Below, piece by piece: positions 6,974 to 14,742 of a DNA stretch of 34,597 nt. Where the stretch lies: NCBI GenBank assembly GCA_001512785.1, contig LFSQ01000021.1:1-34597 (forward strand), written 5' to 3'. This stretch comes from Syntrophomonas sp. DTU019 (GTDB taxonomy: Bacteria; Bacillota; Syntrophomonadia; Syntrophomonadales; Syntrophomonadaceae). Below the pieces are notes generated by a model that did not search any database, was not told where the DNA came from, and saw only the letters and a list, made by a program, of their open reading frames with translations. The translations under genes were made by a program, and so were the position numbers. The first letter of the stretch is position 1. Every line of letters begins with the position of its first letter.

Positions 6974-8431
6974 ATGTTAGCCGCTGTTGCCAAATGGAGA
7001 GATAATGTGATCAAACCGGAGGAGAATGAGCCTTTCCTCAATAAAGGACGCGATTTTATCAATGACAGCCTGATTGAAAACCTGCTGGCAGTCAACCAGC
7101 ATCCCGACCCGGTGAGGATCAGGGAGATAATGGCCAAAGCCCTGGAATTGAATCGCCTGGAATTGGATGAGGCCGCTGTCCTGCTCAACTGTGAGGATGA
7201 GGAACTGTGGGAAGAGATGTATCGTACCGGCCTGCAAATCAAACACAAAGTGTACGGGCGCCGCATCGTCACCTTTGCGCCCCTGTATGTCAGCAATTAT
7301 TGTGTAAACAATTGCACTTACTGCGGGTATCGGGCGGAAAACAAGCATATCCACCGCACCCAGCTGTCCAAAGAGGAGCTGGAGGCAGAAATAAGGGCCC
7401 TGGTTAATCTGGGGCACAAACGATTGATTATGGTATACGGCGAACATCCCAAATCAGATGTAGACTATATTGCGGAGACCATTAAAGTGGCCTATGCCAC
7501 CAAGGAAGGCAATGGCGAAATTCGCCGTGTCAATGTGAATGCCGCCCCGCTCAAGATAGCCGACTATAAAGTCCTGAGGGATGTGGGCATCGGCACCTAC
7601 CAGGTCTTCCAGGAAACCTACCATCACCACACCTATCAGCAGGTGCACCGCAGCATAAAGGCCGACTACCGGTGGAGGCTTTATTCGCTGCACCGGGCTA
7701 TGGAAGCCGGCATCGATGATGTGGGCATAGGAGCCCTGTTCGGCCTTTATGACTGGAAATTTGAGGTCATGGGCTTGCTGGCCCATACCATCGACCTGGA
7801 AAGCAAGTTCGGCGGGGTCGGGCCGCACACCATTTCCTTCCCTCGTCTGCAGCCGGCCGTAAATACCCCCTTTGCAGAACAGAGCCCCTATCTGGTTGAT
7901 GATAGCACTTTCAAAAAGCTGGTTACGGTTATACGCCTCTGTGTCCCCTATACCGGCATGATCATTACCGCCCGGGAGAGGGCCGAGGTGCGCAATGAGG
8001 TGGTAAATGTGGGCTGCACGCAGCTTGATGCCAGTTCCAACATCGGTGTGGGAACATACAGCCAAAAGGAAGTCGACTACAGCAAGCAGCAGTTTATTTT
8101 GGGCGATACCCGCACCCTGGACGAGACTATCAGGGATCTGGCAGAAATGGGCTGGATCACCTCCTTCTGCACCGCCGATTACCGCTGTGGCCGTACCGGG
8201 GAGTGCTTTATGGGTATCGCCAAAAAGGGCAAGATTCACAACCTGTGCATGCCCAATGCCATTCTGACTTTTAAGGAATACCTGTTGGACTATGCCAGCC
8301 CCGAAACCGTCAGGGCAGGGGAGCCGTTGATCGAAAAAGAGCTGCAAGCTCTGCCCAATCCCGAGGTACGCCGGGTGGTACGCGAAATGCTGGACCGCAT
8401 CGAGGCCGGGGAAAGGGATTTGTTTCTATGA
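6974..8431 (+). CDS. hydG: [FeFe]-hydrogenase maturase HydG (radical SAM tyrosine lyase)
   Basis: Radical SAM enzyme that cleaves tyrosine to make the CO and CN ligands of the hydrogenase H-cluster. The 485-residue length fits the family. The SAM cluster motif CX3CX2C is Cys110, Cys114, Cys117 (YCVNNCTYCGY). The TIM-barrel core (for example VFQETYHHHTY) and the C-terminal domain are intact. The C-terminal auxiliary-cluster motif is expected to be CX2CX22C. Here it reads Cys399, Asp402 and Cys425, with spacing exactly preserved but the middle ligand replaced by Asp, and with extra Cys at 405 and 411. Whether this is a known natural subgroup or a loss of function cannot be judged here. The ribosome binding site is GGGGAGG, eight bases before the ATG. 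Confidence 0.93.
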   Translation: MLAAVAKWRDNVIKPEENEPFLNKGRDFINDSLIENLLAVNQHPDPVRIREIMAKALELNRLELDEAAVLLNCEDEELWEEMYRTGLQIKHKVYGRRIVTFAPLYVSNYCVNNCTYCGYRAENKHIHRTQLSKEELEAEIRALVNLGHKRLIMVYGEHPKSDVDYIAETIKVAYATKEGNGEIRRVNVNAAPLKIADYKVLRDVGIGTYQVFQETYHHHTYQQVHRSIKADYRWRLYSLHRAMEAGIDDVGIGALFGLYDWKFEVMGLLAHTIDLESKFGGVGPHTISFPRLQPAVNTPFAEQSPYLVDDSTFKKLVTVIRLCVPYTGMIITARERAEVRNEVVNVGCTQLDASSNIGVGTYSQKEVDYSKQQFILGDTRTLDETIRDLAEMGWITSFCTADYRCGRTGECFMGIAKKGKIHNLCMPNAILTFKEYLLDYASPETVRAGEPLIEKELQALPNPEVRRVVREMLDRIEAGERDLFL

Positions 8432-8467
8432 TAACTGCAGCGGTATGGGCAGAAGGGAGTTGTTTGG

Positions 8468-8749
8468 ATGTCTACTCACCACGTTGAGAATATTCCCGCG
8501 ATAATCGGAAAGATGGTCAGGTTGGAGCAGCAGCTTGGCGCGGCCTATCCCGGCATAAAGCTGCGCTGGGCAAGAATTTACGGCAGGCGTTGGTCGCATT
8601 TGCTGGGCGAGGTGCATGATCCCACCGCTGTTCCGATGAAATTGCAGATAAATAATGAATATGGGGTAATAATCGAAAAACACGAGATATTGGCTATGGA
8701 GGATGTGGAAAATATTGTCGGCCTGCTTAAAGGAGAGTTCGGAGAATGA
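8468..8749 (+). CDS. Unrecognised 93-residue protein between hydG and hydE
   Basis: A small soluble protein with no cysteines, signal peptide or membrane segment. It has a basic central stretch (LRWARIYGRRWSHLLGEV) and a mixed alpha/beta pattern. Its stop overlaps the hydE start by four bases (ATGA), so the two genes are translationally coupled, and it sits in the middle of the maturase operon. Those two facts suggest a role in H-cluster assembly or its control, but I do not recognise a family and will not assign a function. The ribosome binding site is AAGGGAG upstream of ATG 8468. Confidence 0.8.
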   Translation: MSTHHVENIPAIIGKMVRLEQQLGAAYPGIKLRWARIYGRRWSHLLGEVHDPTAVPMKLQINNEYGVIIEKHEILAMEDVENIVGLLKGEFGE

Positions 8750-9810
8750 GGTTCATGGGGTGGGACCTGGAAGCTGTTTTGAGCAGTGCTGATCCCGGCC
8801 TCTTCGGCCAGTTGCTGGCAGCCGCAGAAAAAAACCGGCTGGCTTTTCGGGGAGATGAGGTCTATGTGCGGGGGCTGATCGAATACAGCAACCAGTGCCG
8901 AAGGGACTGCCTGTACTGCGGGCTGCGGGTTTCCAACCGCAGTCTTGAGCGCTATCACCTGCAGGCGGAGGAGATAATAGAGCTGGGCCTGGCCATCTAC
9001 CGGGCGGGGATAACCTCTATAGCCTTGCAGGCCGGGGAAAACAGCAGTGACCGGGAAGTTGAGCGGATAGCCGGGGTAGTCAGCGAACTCAGGGAGAAAA
9101 GCATGCAGGAGAGGCCGCCCGGACTGGGTGTGACCCTGAGCCTGGGGGAAATGACTTACCGGCAGTACAAGCGGCTCTACGATGCCGGAGCGCACCGTTA
9201 CCTGCTGCGCATCGAAAGCAGCGATGTGCAGGTTTTCAAGCGCATCCATCCTCCCCGGCAGGTTTATGAACGGCGCCTGGAATGCCTGCATTACCTGAAA
9301 GATATCGGCTACCAGGTAGGGACCGGGGTTATGATCGGCCTGCCCGGGCAGAGCTACGCCAGTCTGGCTGCCGATCTCAATTTCTTTGTGGAGCAGGACA
9401 TCGACATGCTGGGGATGGGGCCTTATATACCGCATCACGACACCCCTCTGGCCAAAGCCCGGGACTATATCATCCAGGATGCTTTCGGCACCAGTATAAA
9501 GATGATGGCCCTGGCCCGGTTGATGATGCCCGACATCAACATGGTGGTATCAACCGCCCTGCAAAACATTAATCCAGAAGGGCTCAGACTGGGTGTCAAA
9601 GCGGGGGGCAACGTGGTTATGCCGGTTTTTACCCCTCAAGAACACCAGGCCGAATATGCCCTGTACCCCAACAAAGAAACCAAAAGCCTGGAAAGCATAC
9701 GCCTGGAGGTTGAATCCGCCGGCTACCGCTTATGCCTCAGCAAATGGGGCGATTCCCCGCATTACTTTAACAGGCAGTTGGCTGCCGGTAAGAAGGAAGG
9801 CCTGGCCTGA
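8746..9810 (+). CDS. hydE: [FeFe]-hydrogenase maturase HydE (radical SAM)
   Basis: Radical SAM enzyme that processes the HydG product on the way to the diiron subcluster with its dithiomethylamine bridge. The 354-residue length is normal. The SAM cluster motif CX3CX2C is Cys51, Cys55, Cys58 (NQCRRDCLYCGL), followed by the family-typical LQAGENSSDREVERI, LLRIESSDVQVFKRIHP and VMIGLPGQSYASLAADL motifs. There is no cysteine triad near the C-terminus, so the optional second Fe-S cluster seen in some HydE proteins is absent. Translation is coupled to the preceding gene by an ATGA overlap. The gene tail GCCTGGCCTG is echoed 64 bp downstream. Confidence 0.95.
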   Translation: MRFMGWDLEAVLSSADPGLFGQLLAAAEKNRLAFRGDEVYVRGLIEYSNQCRRDCLYCGLRVSNRSLERYHLQAEEIIELGLAIYRAGITSIALQAGENSSDREVERIAGVVSELREKSMQERPPGLGVTLSLGEMTYRQYKRLYDAGAHRYLLRIESSDVQVFKRIHPPRQVYERRLECLHYLKDIGYQVGTGVMIGLPGQSYASLAADLNFFVEQDIDMLGMGPYIPHHDTPLAKARDYIIQDAFGTSIKMMALARLMMPDINMVVSTALQNINPEGLRLGVKAGGNVVMPVFTPQEHQAEYALYPNKETKSLESIRLEVESAGYRLCLSKWGDSPHYFNRQLAAGKKEGLA

Positions 9811-9890
9811 CAAACGAGCGGTATTCGGCTCAGGCAGTACGCCAGGTCAACCACTATGGGATCGCCTGGCCTGGCACACAAGCGATTTAT
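9800..9890. repeat. Two-copy 64-bp repeat of the hydE 3' end
   Basis: GCCTGGCCTG at 9800-9809, which contains the final codons and stop region of hydE, recurs at 9864-9873. Similarity continues for about 27 bases (ACAAACGAGCGG against GCACACAAGCGA). The copy also creates an inverted repeat with GCCAGG at 9841-9846. The pattern resembles the longer 66-bp arrays elsewhere in the window. Confidence 0.5.
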
Positions 9891-9924
9891 AGAGGTGTTG
9901 ACATAGACAAGGAGGCAAGCAAGC

Positions 9925-11175
9925 ATGGGCACTTTAAACGAAACCAGCCGGGGGATGAGGACCGCGATCGCTTTTCTGGGGCGCAGAAATGCCGGCAAAT
10001 CATCGCTGCTCAACGCTCTGGTGGGCTACGACCTGGCCATTGTTTCGGCTACCGCCGGAACTACCTCCGATCCGGTGCACAAAGCGGTGGAAATCAATCC
10101 CCTGGGGCCCTGCCTGGTTATCGATACCGCCGGCCTTGATGACAGCGGCGAGCTGGGCCAAAAACGCATCGACAAGACTATGGAGGTCATCAATGACAGC
10201 GATGTAGGGGTAATAGTGGTTGGAGACGGGCAGTGGACCGGATTCGAGGATGATATAGTAAAACGCCTGCAGGCCCAAAAGCGGCCTTTCATCGTGGCCT
10301 TGAACAAGTCCGATTGTTATGAATACAGCACCCTCAAAAAGCAACTCCAGCAGAAGGGCATTGATGCCGTGGTTACGATGGCTGTCCACACCGAGGGCAT
10401 AAATGAATTGAAGGAAAAAATCCGCTCCCTCAAGCTGGGTGAAAAAGATGAATCTTGGGCTATCGCCGGTGATCTGCTCCAGCCCGGCGATGTGGCAATT
10501 TTGGTGGTACCCATCGATTTGGGTGCCCCCAAAGGGCGCTTGATCCTGCCTCAGGTTCAAACCCTGCGCGATCTGCTGGATCATAACATCCTGGCCCTGG
10601 TAGTCAAGGAGAATCAATTGGCCAATATGCTGGAAAAGCTAGCCTGCCCGCCGGATCTGGTAATCACTGATTCTCAGGTGGTCAATGAGGTGTCCGCCGC
10701 TTTGCCGCCGGATATTCCCCTGACCACTTTTTCCACCCTGTTTGCCCGCTTTAAATCCAGAGGCCTGTTCTGCGCCCTGCTTGAAGGGGTTAAGAAGATC
10801 GAGCAACTCGAGGATGGAGCCCGTATTTTGATAGCGGAAGCATGCACTCATCACGCTATGGCCGATGATATCGGGCGGGTCAAACTGCCCCGCTGGCTGC
10901 GGGAGTATACCGGAAAAAGGCTTGACTTTGAGGTGGCGGCCGGACCGGCCCTAAAACGCGACCTCAGGCAATACGATATGGTCATCCAATGCGGGGGATG
11001 TATGCTCACCCCGACGGTGTACCAGAATCGGGTGAGAGAGGCCAGCAGCCTGGGGGTAGCGATCAGCAACTATGGACTGGTGATCTCTTATATACAGGGA
11101 GTGCTGCCGCGCATCATCAGTCCCTTCCCGGAATTGCGGGATCTGTCGCGCGAATTAACCGGGATTGGGCTTTAA
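9925..11175 (+). CDS. hydF: [FeFe]-hydrogenase maturation GTPase HydF
   Basis: GTPase and Fe-S scaffold that carries the diiron precursor and hands it to apo-hydrogenase. The 416-residue protein begins with a GTPase domain: Walker A GRRNAGKS (19-26), a Thr-rich switch (ATAGTTSDP), DTAGLDD (around 67-73) and NKSD (around 127-130). A dimerisation region and the C-terminal cluster domain follow. The usual cluster motif is CxHx(44-53)HCxxC. Here it is Cys307-Thr-His309, 45 residues, then Gln355-Cys356-Gly-Gly-Cys359, so the second His is Gln. That position is reported to vary between species. The ribosome binding site is AGGAGG, nine bases before ATG. Confidence 0.94.
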   Translation: MGTLNETSRGMRTAIAFLGRRNAGKSSLLNALVGYDLAIVSATAGTTSDPVHKAVEINPLGPCLVIDTAGLDDSGELGQKRIDKTMEVINDSDVGVIVVGDGQWTGFEDDIVKRLQAQKRPFIVALNKSDCYEYSTLKKQLQQKGIDAVVTMAVHTEGINELKEKIRSLKLGEKDESWAIAGDLLQPGDVAILVVPIDLGAPKGRLILPQVQTLRDLLDHNILALVVKENQLANMLEKLACPPDLVITDSQVVNEVSAALPPDIPLTTFSTLFARFKSRGLFCALLEGVKKIEQLEDGARILIAEACTHHAMADDIGRVKLPRWLREYTGKRLDFEVAAGPALKRDLRQYDMVIQCGGCMLTPTVYQNRVREASSLGVAISNYGLVISYIQGVLPRIISPFPELRDLSRELTGIGL

Positions 11176-11290
11176 GGCGGTGAGATCCTCCCACCTTTAA
11201 ATGATTTGGGCTTTCCCGCCAGGAGATGTTGAGCTGCATGCCCTCGCCGGGGGCAGGCATATTGCTGTTGAATACAGGCACAAGGGCTTG

Positions 11291-11299
11291 TGCTATAAT
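11291..11299 (+). promoter_or_regulatory. Extended -10 promoter upstream of the thioesterase gene
   Basis: TGCTATAAT at 11291-11299 is a perfect extended -10 (TGnTATAAT). A TTGAAT lies 20 bp upstream at 11268-11273, which is longer than ideal. The start codon is about 30 bases downstream. This suggests that the thioesterase and DUF3343 genes have their own promoter rather than depending on the hyd operon. Confidence 0.6.
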
Positions 11300-11330
11300 A
11301 TACCTTATTAAACGCAATGGGGGAGTTAAG

Positions 11331-11765
11331 GTGGCTGCAGTGAATGGCGGTATCGACCAAAGATTATTCGATTACCTCTTGCATTCCCTGGGGAAAACCC
11401 CTTACTACCATCTTCTGGGTTTGAAATTGGTACGTTTGTCTCCCGGCCAGTCTGAATTCGAGGTGCTGACTGAAGAGAAGCACTGCAACCCGCTTGGTCT
11501 GCTGCATGGCGGTTTGATCATGTCCATAGCCGATGCGGCCATGGGCAACGCCATTCGCTCCCTGGGGATTACCGGGGTGACCGTAGATATATCGGTTGCG
11601 ATGATAGCCGCCGTACCCCATGGATCGGTGCTGCAGGCTATCGGAAAGGTGAGAAAAGCGGGCAAGACCGTGATTTTTACCGATGCCGAGGTATGGTGTG
11701 AAAACCGCCTGGTGGGGCAGGCTAAAGGCACATTTGTCAACCATGGTCCGGTTGAGTATAAATAA
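11331..11765 (+). CDS. PaaI-family hotdog-fold thioesterase
   Basis: A 144-residue hotdog-fold protein of the PaaI/YdiI type, which hydrolyses acyl- or aryl-CoA thioesters in the cytosol. The family signature is NPLGLLHGGLIMSIADAAMGNA, with the HGG turn followed by the catalytic-helix Asp. A second conserved part is DISVAMIAAVPHGSVLQAIGKVRKAGKT. A longer frame opens at 11226. The GTG at 11331 has a GGGGGAG ribosome binding site five bases upstream and a promoter at the right distance, so it is the preferred start. The substrate is unknown. The next gene starts 14 bases after the stop. Confidence 0.85.
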   Translation: MAAVNGGIDQRLFDYLLHSLGKTPYYHLLGLKLVRLSPGQSEFEVLTEEKHCNPLGLLHGGLIMSIADAAMGNAIRSLGITGVTVDISVAMIAAVPHGSVLQAIGKVRKAGKTVIFTDAEVWCENRLVGQAKGTFVNHGPVEYK

Positions 11766-11779
11766 TACGGGTCGATGTA

Positions 11780-12061
11780 ATGAGCAAAGAACTGGTAAAA
11801 TTGAATGATTTCGGACTGCTCACCTTCGGCACCACCACGCAGGCTTTGAAGGCGGAGAAGGTTTTGCAGCGGGCCGGGGCGGAATTCCTGGTGATTCCGG
11901 TGCCCCGGGAGGTATCGGCCAGCTGTGGGCTGGCGGTAAAGACCCGCATGGAAAACCTGCCCGGCCAGCGGGAGCTGCTGCAACAAGAGCTGGTCCGGGT
12001 GGAAGCAGCCTATCATATCAGGCCCAAAGACAAGGGCCGGGAAGTCATTCTTATCGAATGA
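11780..12061 (+). CDS. DUF3343 protein (putative Se/S carrier-like)
   Basis: A 93-residue protein matching the DUF3343 pattern: an N-terminal beta-alpha unit with TFGTTTQALKAEKVLQRAG, then VIPVPREVSASCGLAV, where the single conserved Cys sits in a SCG context. Members are annotated as putative selenium/sulfur-carrier-like proteins, but the activity is unproven. It follows the thioesterase by 14 bases, and its ribosome binding site is weak, so translation may rely on the upstream gene. The link to the neighbouring Fe-S enzymes is only positional. Confidence 0.75.
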   Translation: MSKELVKLNDFGLLTFGTTTQALKAEKVLQRAGAEFLVIPVPREVSASCGLAVKTRMENLPGQRELLQQELVRVEAAYHIRPKDKGREVILIE

Positions 12062-12164
12062 GCAGTTGAGTTATTGAGGTACAGCTTCAGTTGGGCAAGC
12101 CCACAGGTGTTGTGACGGCAATGAAACCGGGCGATATAAAAGGGGAAGGTTTTCCAAGGGGTAT

Positions 12165-14249
12165 TTGAGGCTCATGGGTTTTGACCGCGAGGCCGTGGCG
12201 GCTTATTTTCAGCCGGGCGGGCCAATGGAACAGCACATCAAACAATACCGGCACCGCGATGAACAGGTCAAAATGGCCGAGGCGGTAGCCGATGCCTTTG
12301 TCAACCAGGAGTTTTTGGTAGCCGAAGTCGGCACCGGGGTGGGCAAGTCCTTTGCTTATCTTTTGCCGGCCATATTATGGACCCTGGAAAGCGGCGAAAA
12401 AGTGGTTATTTCCACCCGCACCCGGGCTTTGCAGGAACAGCTTTTGGAACGTGACCTGCCTGATCTTAAGCCTGTGCTGGAATGCGATTACAGGGTTGCG
12501 GAGGCCAAAGGGCGCGAAAACTACCTGTGCTGGAACCAGTATATTAGCATTCTGGCCGGCAAGCAAACGCTCGATGAGGAGCAGCAGCATTTTATCAGCG
12601 CGATTCTTACATGGGCGGAGAATACCGAAACCGGCGATCGCAAAGAACTGAAGCTCCCCGGCGAGCTCATGCGTCACTGGGGCTTGCTGGCCGCCAGCCG
12701 GCGCAGTTGTGCCCGGGAACTGTGCCGCTACCGCGACAAGTGCTTTCATTTCAAGATGCTGAAAAGGCTGGAAAAAGCCGATATATTGATAGTCAACCAC
12801 TCTTTGCTGCTTTCCGACCTGATGGTTGACAACAGCATCCTGCCGGAGTACCGCTACCTGATCATCGATGAAGCCCATACCTTTGAAAGAGAGTCGTTTG
12901 AAAGGCTGGCGGCGGTATTTTCGCTTGAGGAATGCCAGGACATCCTGCGCATGCTGTACAGCAAGGAGGCCAAACACGAACGCGGCTACCTGCAGTATCT
13001 CAAAGGCCGCTATCCCAACCTGATGCCGGCTTTGAACCAGCTGTCCAGCACGGTATACCGCTGCGGGGAGTATTTGCAGGCCTGTTTTGACGCCATCAAG
13101 CCGGTCAAGCCGCGCGATAACCACGCTTTGGTCCTGGAGCAGCAGGACTTCGACAGCCCCTGGTTTGCCGAGTTGGTCGACCAATATACCGGCTGGCAGC
13201 AGCTTATGAACCTTTTAATTCATCAATGCAGTGAACTCAAAGCGGAGCTCAGCGGGACCGATGAGGAAATGGCGGTAAATGCGGTGCTGCAGTCGCTCCG
13301 GGAGGGTTCGGAAAATGCCTATGTGGTCATGGAGGAATCCCCTGACCGGGCGAATACCATATGTTGGGTAAGCTTTAAAAATGGTCAACCGGCAGCCCTG
13401 TCATCTTCCAGCATTCGCATCGGGGAACTGCTGCATGAGCGCTTATTCAGCAGATTGAAATCCCTGGTGATGGTTTCCGCAACCCTGACCATCGAAGACT
13501 CGTTCAGTTATTTCATCGAGAAAAACGGGCTCAACTGCCTGGACAACCGGGAGCGCGTGCAAACCCTCTTGCAGTATTCGCCTTTCGACTATGATCAACA
13601 GGCCATGCTCCTATCCCTGTACGATATGCCTGACCCAACCTCAGCCGACTTTTCCCGGGCTGTAGCTGCAACCCTGAAAGACATACTACAGGTGACTCAG
13701 GGCCGTACCATGGTGCTCTTCACCTCACGCAGGGAACTGCAGCAGGCTTCGCGGAATTTGCGGGATTGGGCCGAAGAACAGGGCATCTGCCTCCTGGTGC
13801 AGGGCGAAGACGGGGAATTCAAAGCCCTCATGGAAAGGTTTACTCAGGCCCCCAAGACTGTTCTGATGGGCCTGGAGACTTTTTGGGAGGGGGTTGACCT
13901 GAAAGGGGAGATTCTGCAAACCCTGGTCATGGTGCGACTGCCCTTTAGGTCCCCGGCGGATCCTTTTTGCTGTGCCGGAGACCGCTATTTCCGGCTGCAG
14001 AGACGCAGCAGCTTTCAGGGGTTTATGCTTCCTGATGCGGCCGTTCGCTTTAAGCAGGGGGCGGGACGCTTGATTCGCAGTGAAAGCGACCGCGGACTGT
14101 TGATTGTCCTGGATGCCCGCCTGGCCAAGCGCTCTTATGGCCGGGTTTTCAAAAACAGCATTCCCATCAAAAGGGTGGTAACCCTTAAAAGGGCTGAGTT
14201 GCGGGATTTTCTGGCTAAAACGGGAGCCCGTTATTTGACCCCGTGCTAA
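12165..14249 (+). CDS. DinG-family ATP-dependent DNA helicase (XPD-like, Fe-S)
   Basis: A 694-residue superfamily-2 helicase of the DinG/XPD group, which unwinds DNA 5' to 3' and resolves R-loops, D-loops or G-quadruplexes. Walker A is EVGTGVGKS. The Fe-S domain is marked by four cysteines (YLCWNQ, then SCARELCRYRDKC). The Walker B box is IIDEAHTF, and the C-terminal helicase domain carries VSATL, MVLFTSRRE and RFKQGAGRLIRSESDRG. No N-terminal exonuclease domain is present, unlike B. subtilis DinG. The start is ambiguous: TTG 12165 lies only three bases after AAGGGG, while ATG 12174 lies 12 bases after it. No LexA box was found upstream. Confidence 0.88.
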   Translation: MRLMGFDREAVAAYFQPGGPMEQHIKQYRHRDEQVKMAEAVADAFVNQEFLVAEVGTGVGKSFAYLLPAILWTLESGEKVVISTRTRALQEQLLERDLPDLKPVLECDYRVAEAKGRENYLCWNQYISILAGKQTLDEEQQHFISAILTWAENTETGDRKELKLPGELMRHWGLLAASRRSCARELCRYRDKCFHFKMLKRLEKADILIVNHSLLLSDLMVDNSILPEYRYLIIDEAHTFERESFERLAAVFSLEECQDILRMLYSKEAKHERGYLQYLKGRYPNLMPALNQLSSTVYRCGEYLQACFDAIKPVKPRDNHALVLEQQDFDSPWFAELVDQYTGWQQLMNLLIHQCSELKAELSGTDEEMAVNAVLQSLREGSENAYVVMEESPDRANTICWVSFKNGQPAALSSSSIRIGELLHERLFSRLKSLVMVSATLTIEDSFSYFIEKNGLNCLDNRERVQTLLQYSPFDYDQQAMLLSLYDMPDPTSADFSRAVAATLKDILQVTQGRTMVLFTSRRELQQASRNLRDWAEEQGICLLVQGEDGEFKALMERFTQAPKTVLMGLETFWEGVDLKGEILQTLVMVRLPFRSPADPFCCAGDRYFRLQRRSSFQGFMLPDAAVRFKQGAGRLIRSESDRGLLIVLDARLAKRSYGRVFKNSIPIKRVVTLKRAELRDFLAKTGARYLTPC

Positions 14250-14256
14250 ATATTTG

Positions 14257-14285
14257 TCACCTTTTTTGGCAGACAATCATACAAT
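14257..14285 (+). promoter_or_regulatory. Sigma-E-type sporulation promoter for spoVM, flanked by an inverted repeat
   Basis: CATACAAT at 14278-14285 is a perfect sigma-E -10 box (consensus CATACAnT). TCACCTT at 14257-14263, 14 bp upstream, matches the -35 consensus KMATATT at five of seven positions. B. subtilis spoVM is sigma-E dependent. A perfect 10-bp inverted repeat (CCTTTTTTGG at 14260-14269, CCAAAAAAGG at 14287-14296) brackets the -10 and could be an operator or the end hairpin of the dinG-like transcript. Confidence 0.7.
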
Positions 14286-14324
14286 ACCAAAAAAGGCAGT
14301 GTATATTTTAAGGAGGCATAACAA

Positions 14325-14390
14325 GTGCGGGTATATTACATTAAACTCCCGTTTTTCCTGCGCAATCTGTTGAGGAAGATATGGGGCTGA
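14325..14390 (+). CDS. spoVM: Stage V sporulation protein M (SpoVM), spore-coat anchoring peptide
   Basis: A 21-codon gene too short for normal gene callers. In B. subtilis the 26-residue SpoVM is an amphipathic helix that recognises the convex forespore membrane and recruits the coat ATPase SpoIVA. The sequence here has the family core YIKLPFFL, against YTIKLPKFL in B. subtilis. It keeps Tyr4, Ile6, Lys7, Leu8, Pro9, Phe11, Leu12, Arg17 and Gly21 in register; Pro9 is critical for curvature recognition. It ends right after Gly21, without the C-terminal tail. The start is GTG, eight bases after a perfect AAGGAGG, and a sigma-E-type promoter lies upstream. Confidence 0.87.
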   Translation: MRVYYIKLPFFLRNLLRKIWG

Positions 14391-14469
14391 TATTGAGGAT
14401 ATAATGAGATTTCACAGCAGTTAATCGAAGCTGACCAAGCAGCAGGCAGTTTTACAGCATGTAATAAGG

Positions 14470-14511
14470 CAGCCAGCAAAGCCGGGGCGTCCGGCTTGGC
14501 TGGCTGTTTTT
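14470..14511 (+). terminator. Strong intrinsic terminator downstream of spoVM
   Basis: A 16-bp stem with one mismatch (14470-14485 against 14491-14506) and a GGCGT loop is followed by TTTTT. It ends the spoVM transcript about 80 bases after the stop codon. Its 3' arm, GGCTGGCTG plus the T-run, is also the start of the first unit of a 66-bp repeat array. Confidence 0.88.
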
Positions 14512-14715
14512 GGGGTTGTAATTAAACCCTGGCAAGCCTTGCTCTTATCTGCGTACCTGGCCAGGCTGGCTGTTATTGGGGTTTGAATTGATCCCGCGGC
14601 AGTCATCTTTTAATTCAGGTATGCGGCCTGGCTGTCTGTTATTAGAATTGGATTTAACCTTTGCCCGGCCTGCCTCTTATCCAGGTTACCGGTCTTTCTG
14701 GCGGTCGGGGTTGTT
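14498..14715. repeat. Tandem 66-bp degenerate repeats after the spoVM terminator
   Basis: GGCTGGCTG at 14498 recurs at 14564 and, as GGCTGTCTG, at 14630, exactly 66 bp apart. A weaker fourth unit lines up at 14696. The first 26 bases of units one and two match at about 23 positions. The array fills the space between the spoVM terminator and the convergent TIGR04086 gene. It reads as 22-residue repeats in one plus-strand frame but has a stop and no start signal, so it is treated as non-coding. It shares its period with the array at 1617, but not an obvious sequence. Confidence 0.78.
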
Positions 14716-14742
14716 TATTTAGAGAATCTAACTTTGAGGTTA

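Noticed and set aside
7454-8347. 297-codon frame antisense to hydG
   Set aside because: A shadow frame; hydG has full family motifs on the other strand.
8411-8470. 40-bp echo of the hydG tail before the next gene
   Set aside because: Only about 19 bases align imperfectly and include ribosome-binding-site-like purines; too weak to add to the tail-duplication set.
12120-12167. 15-codon frame before the dinG-like gene
   Set aside because: No ribosome binding site; overlap with the TTG start is probably accidental.
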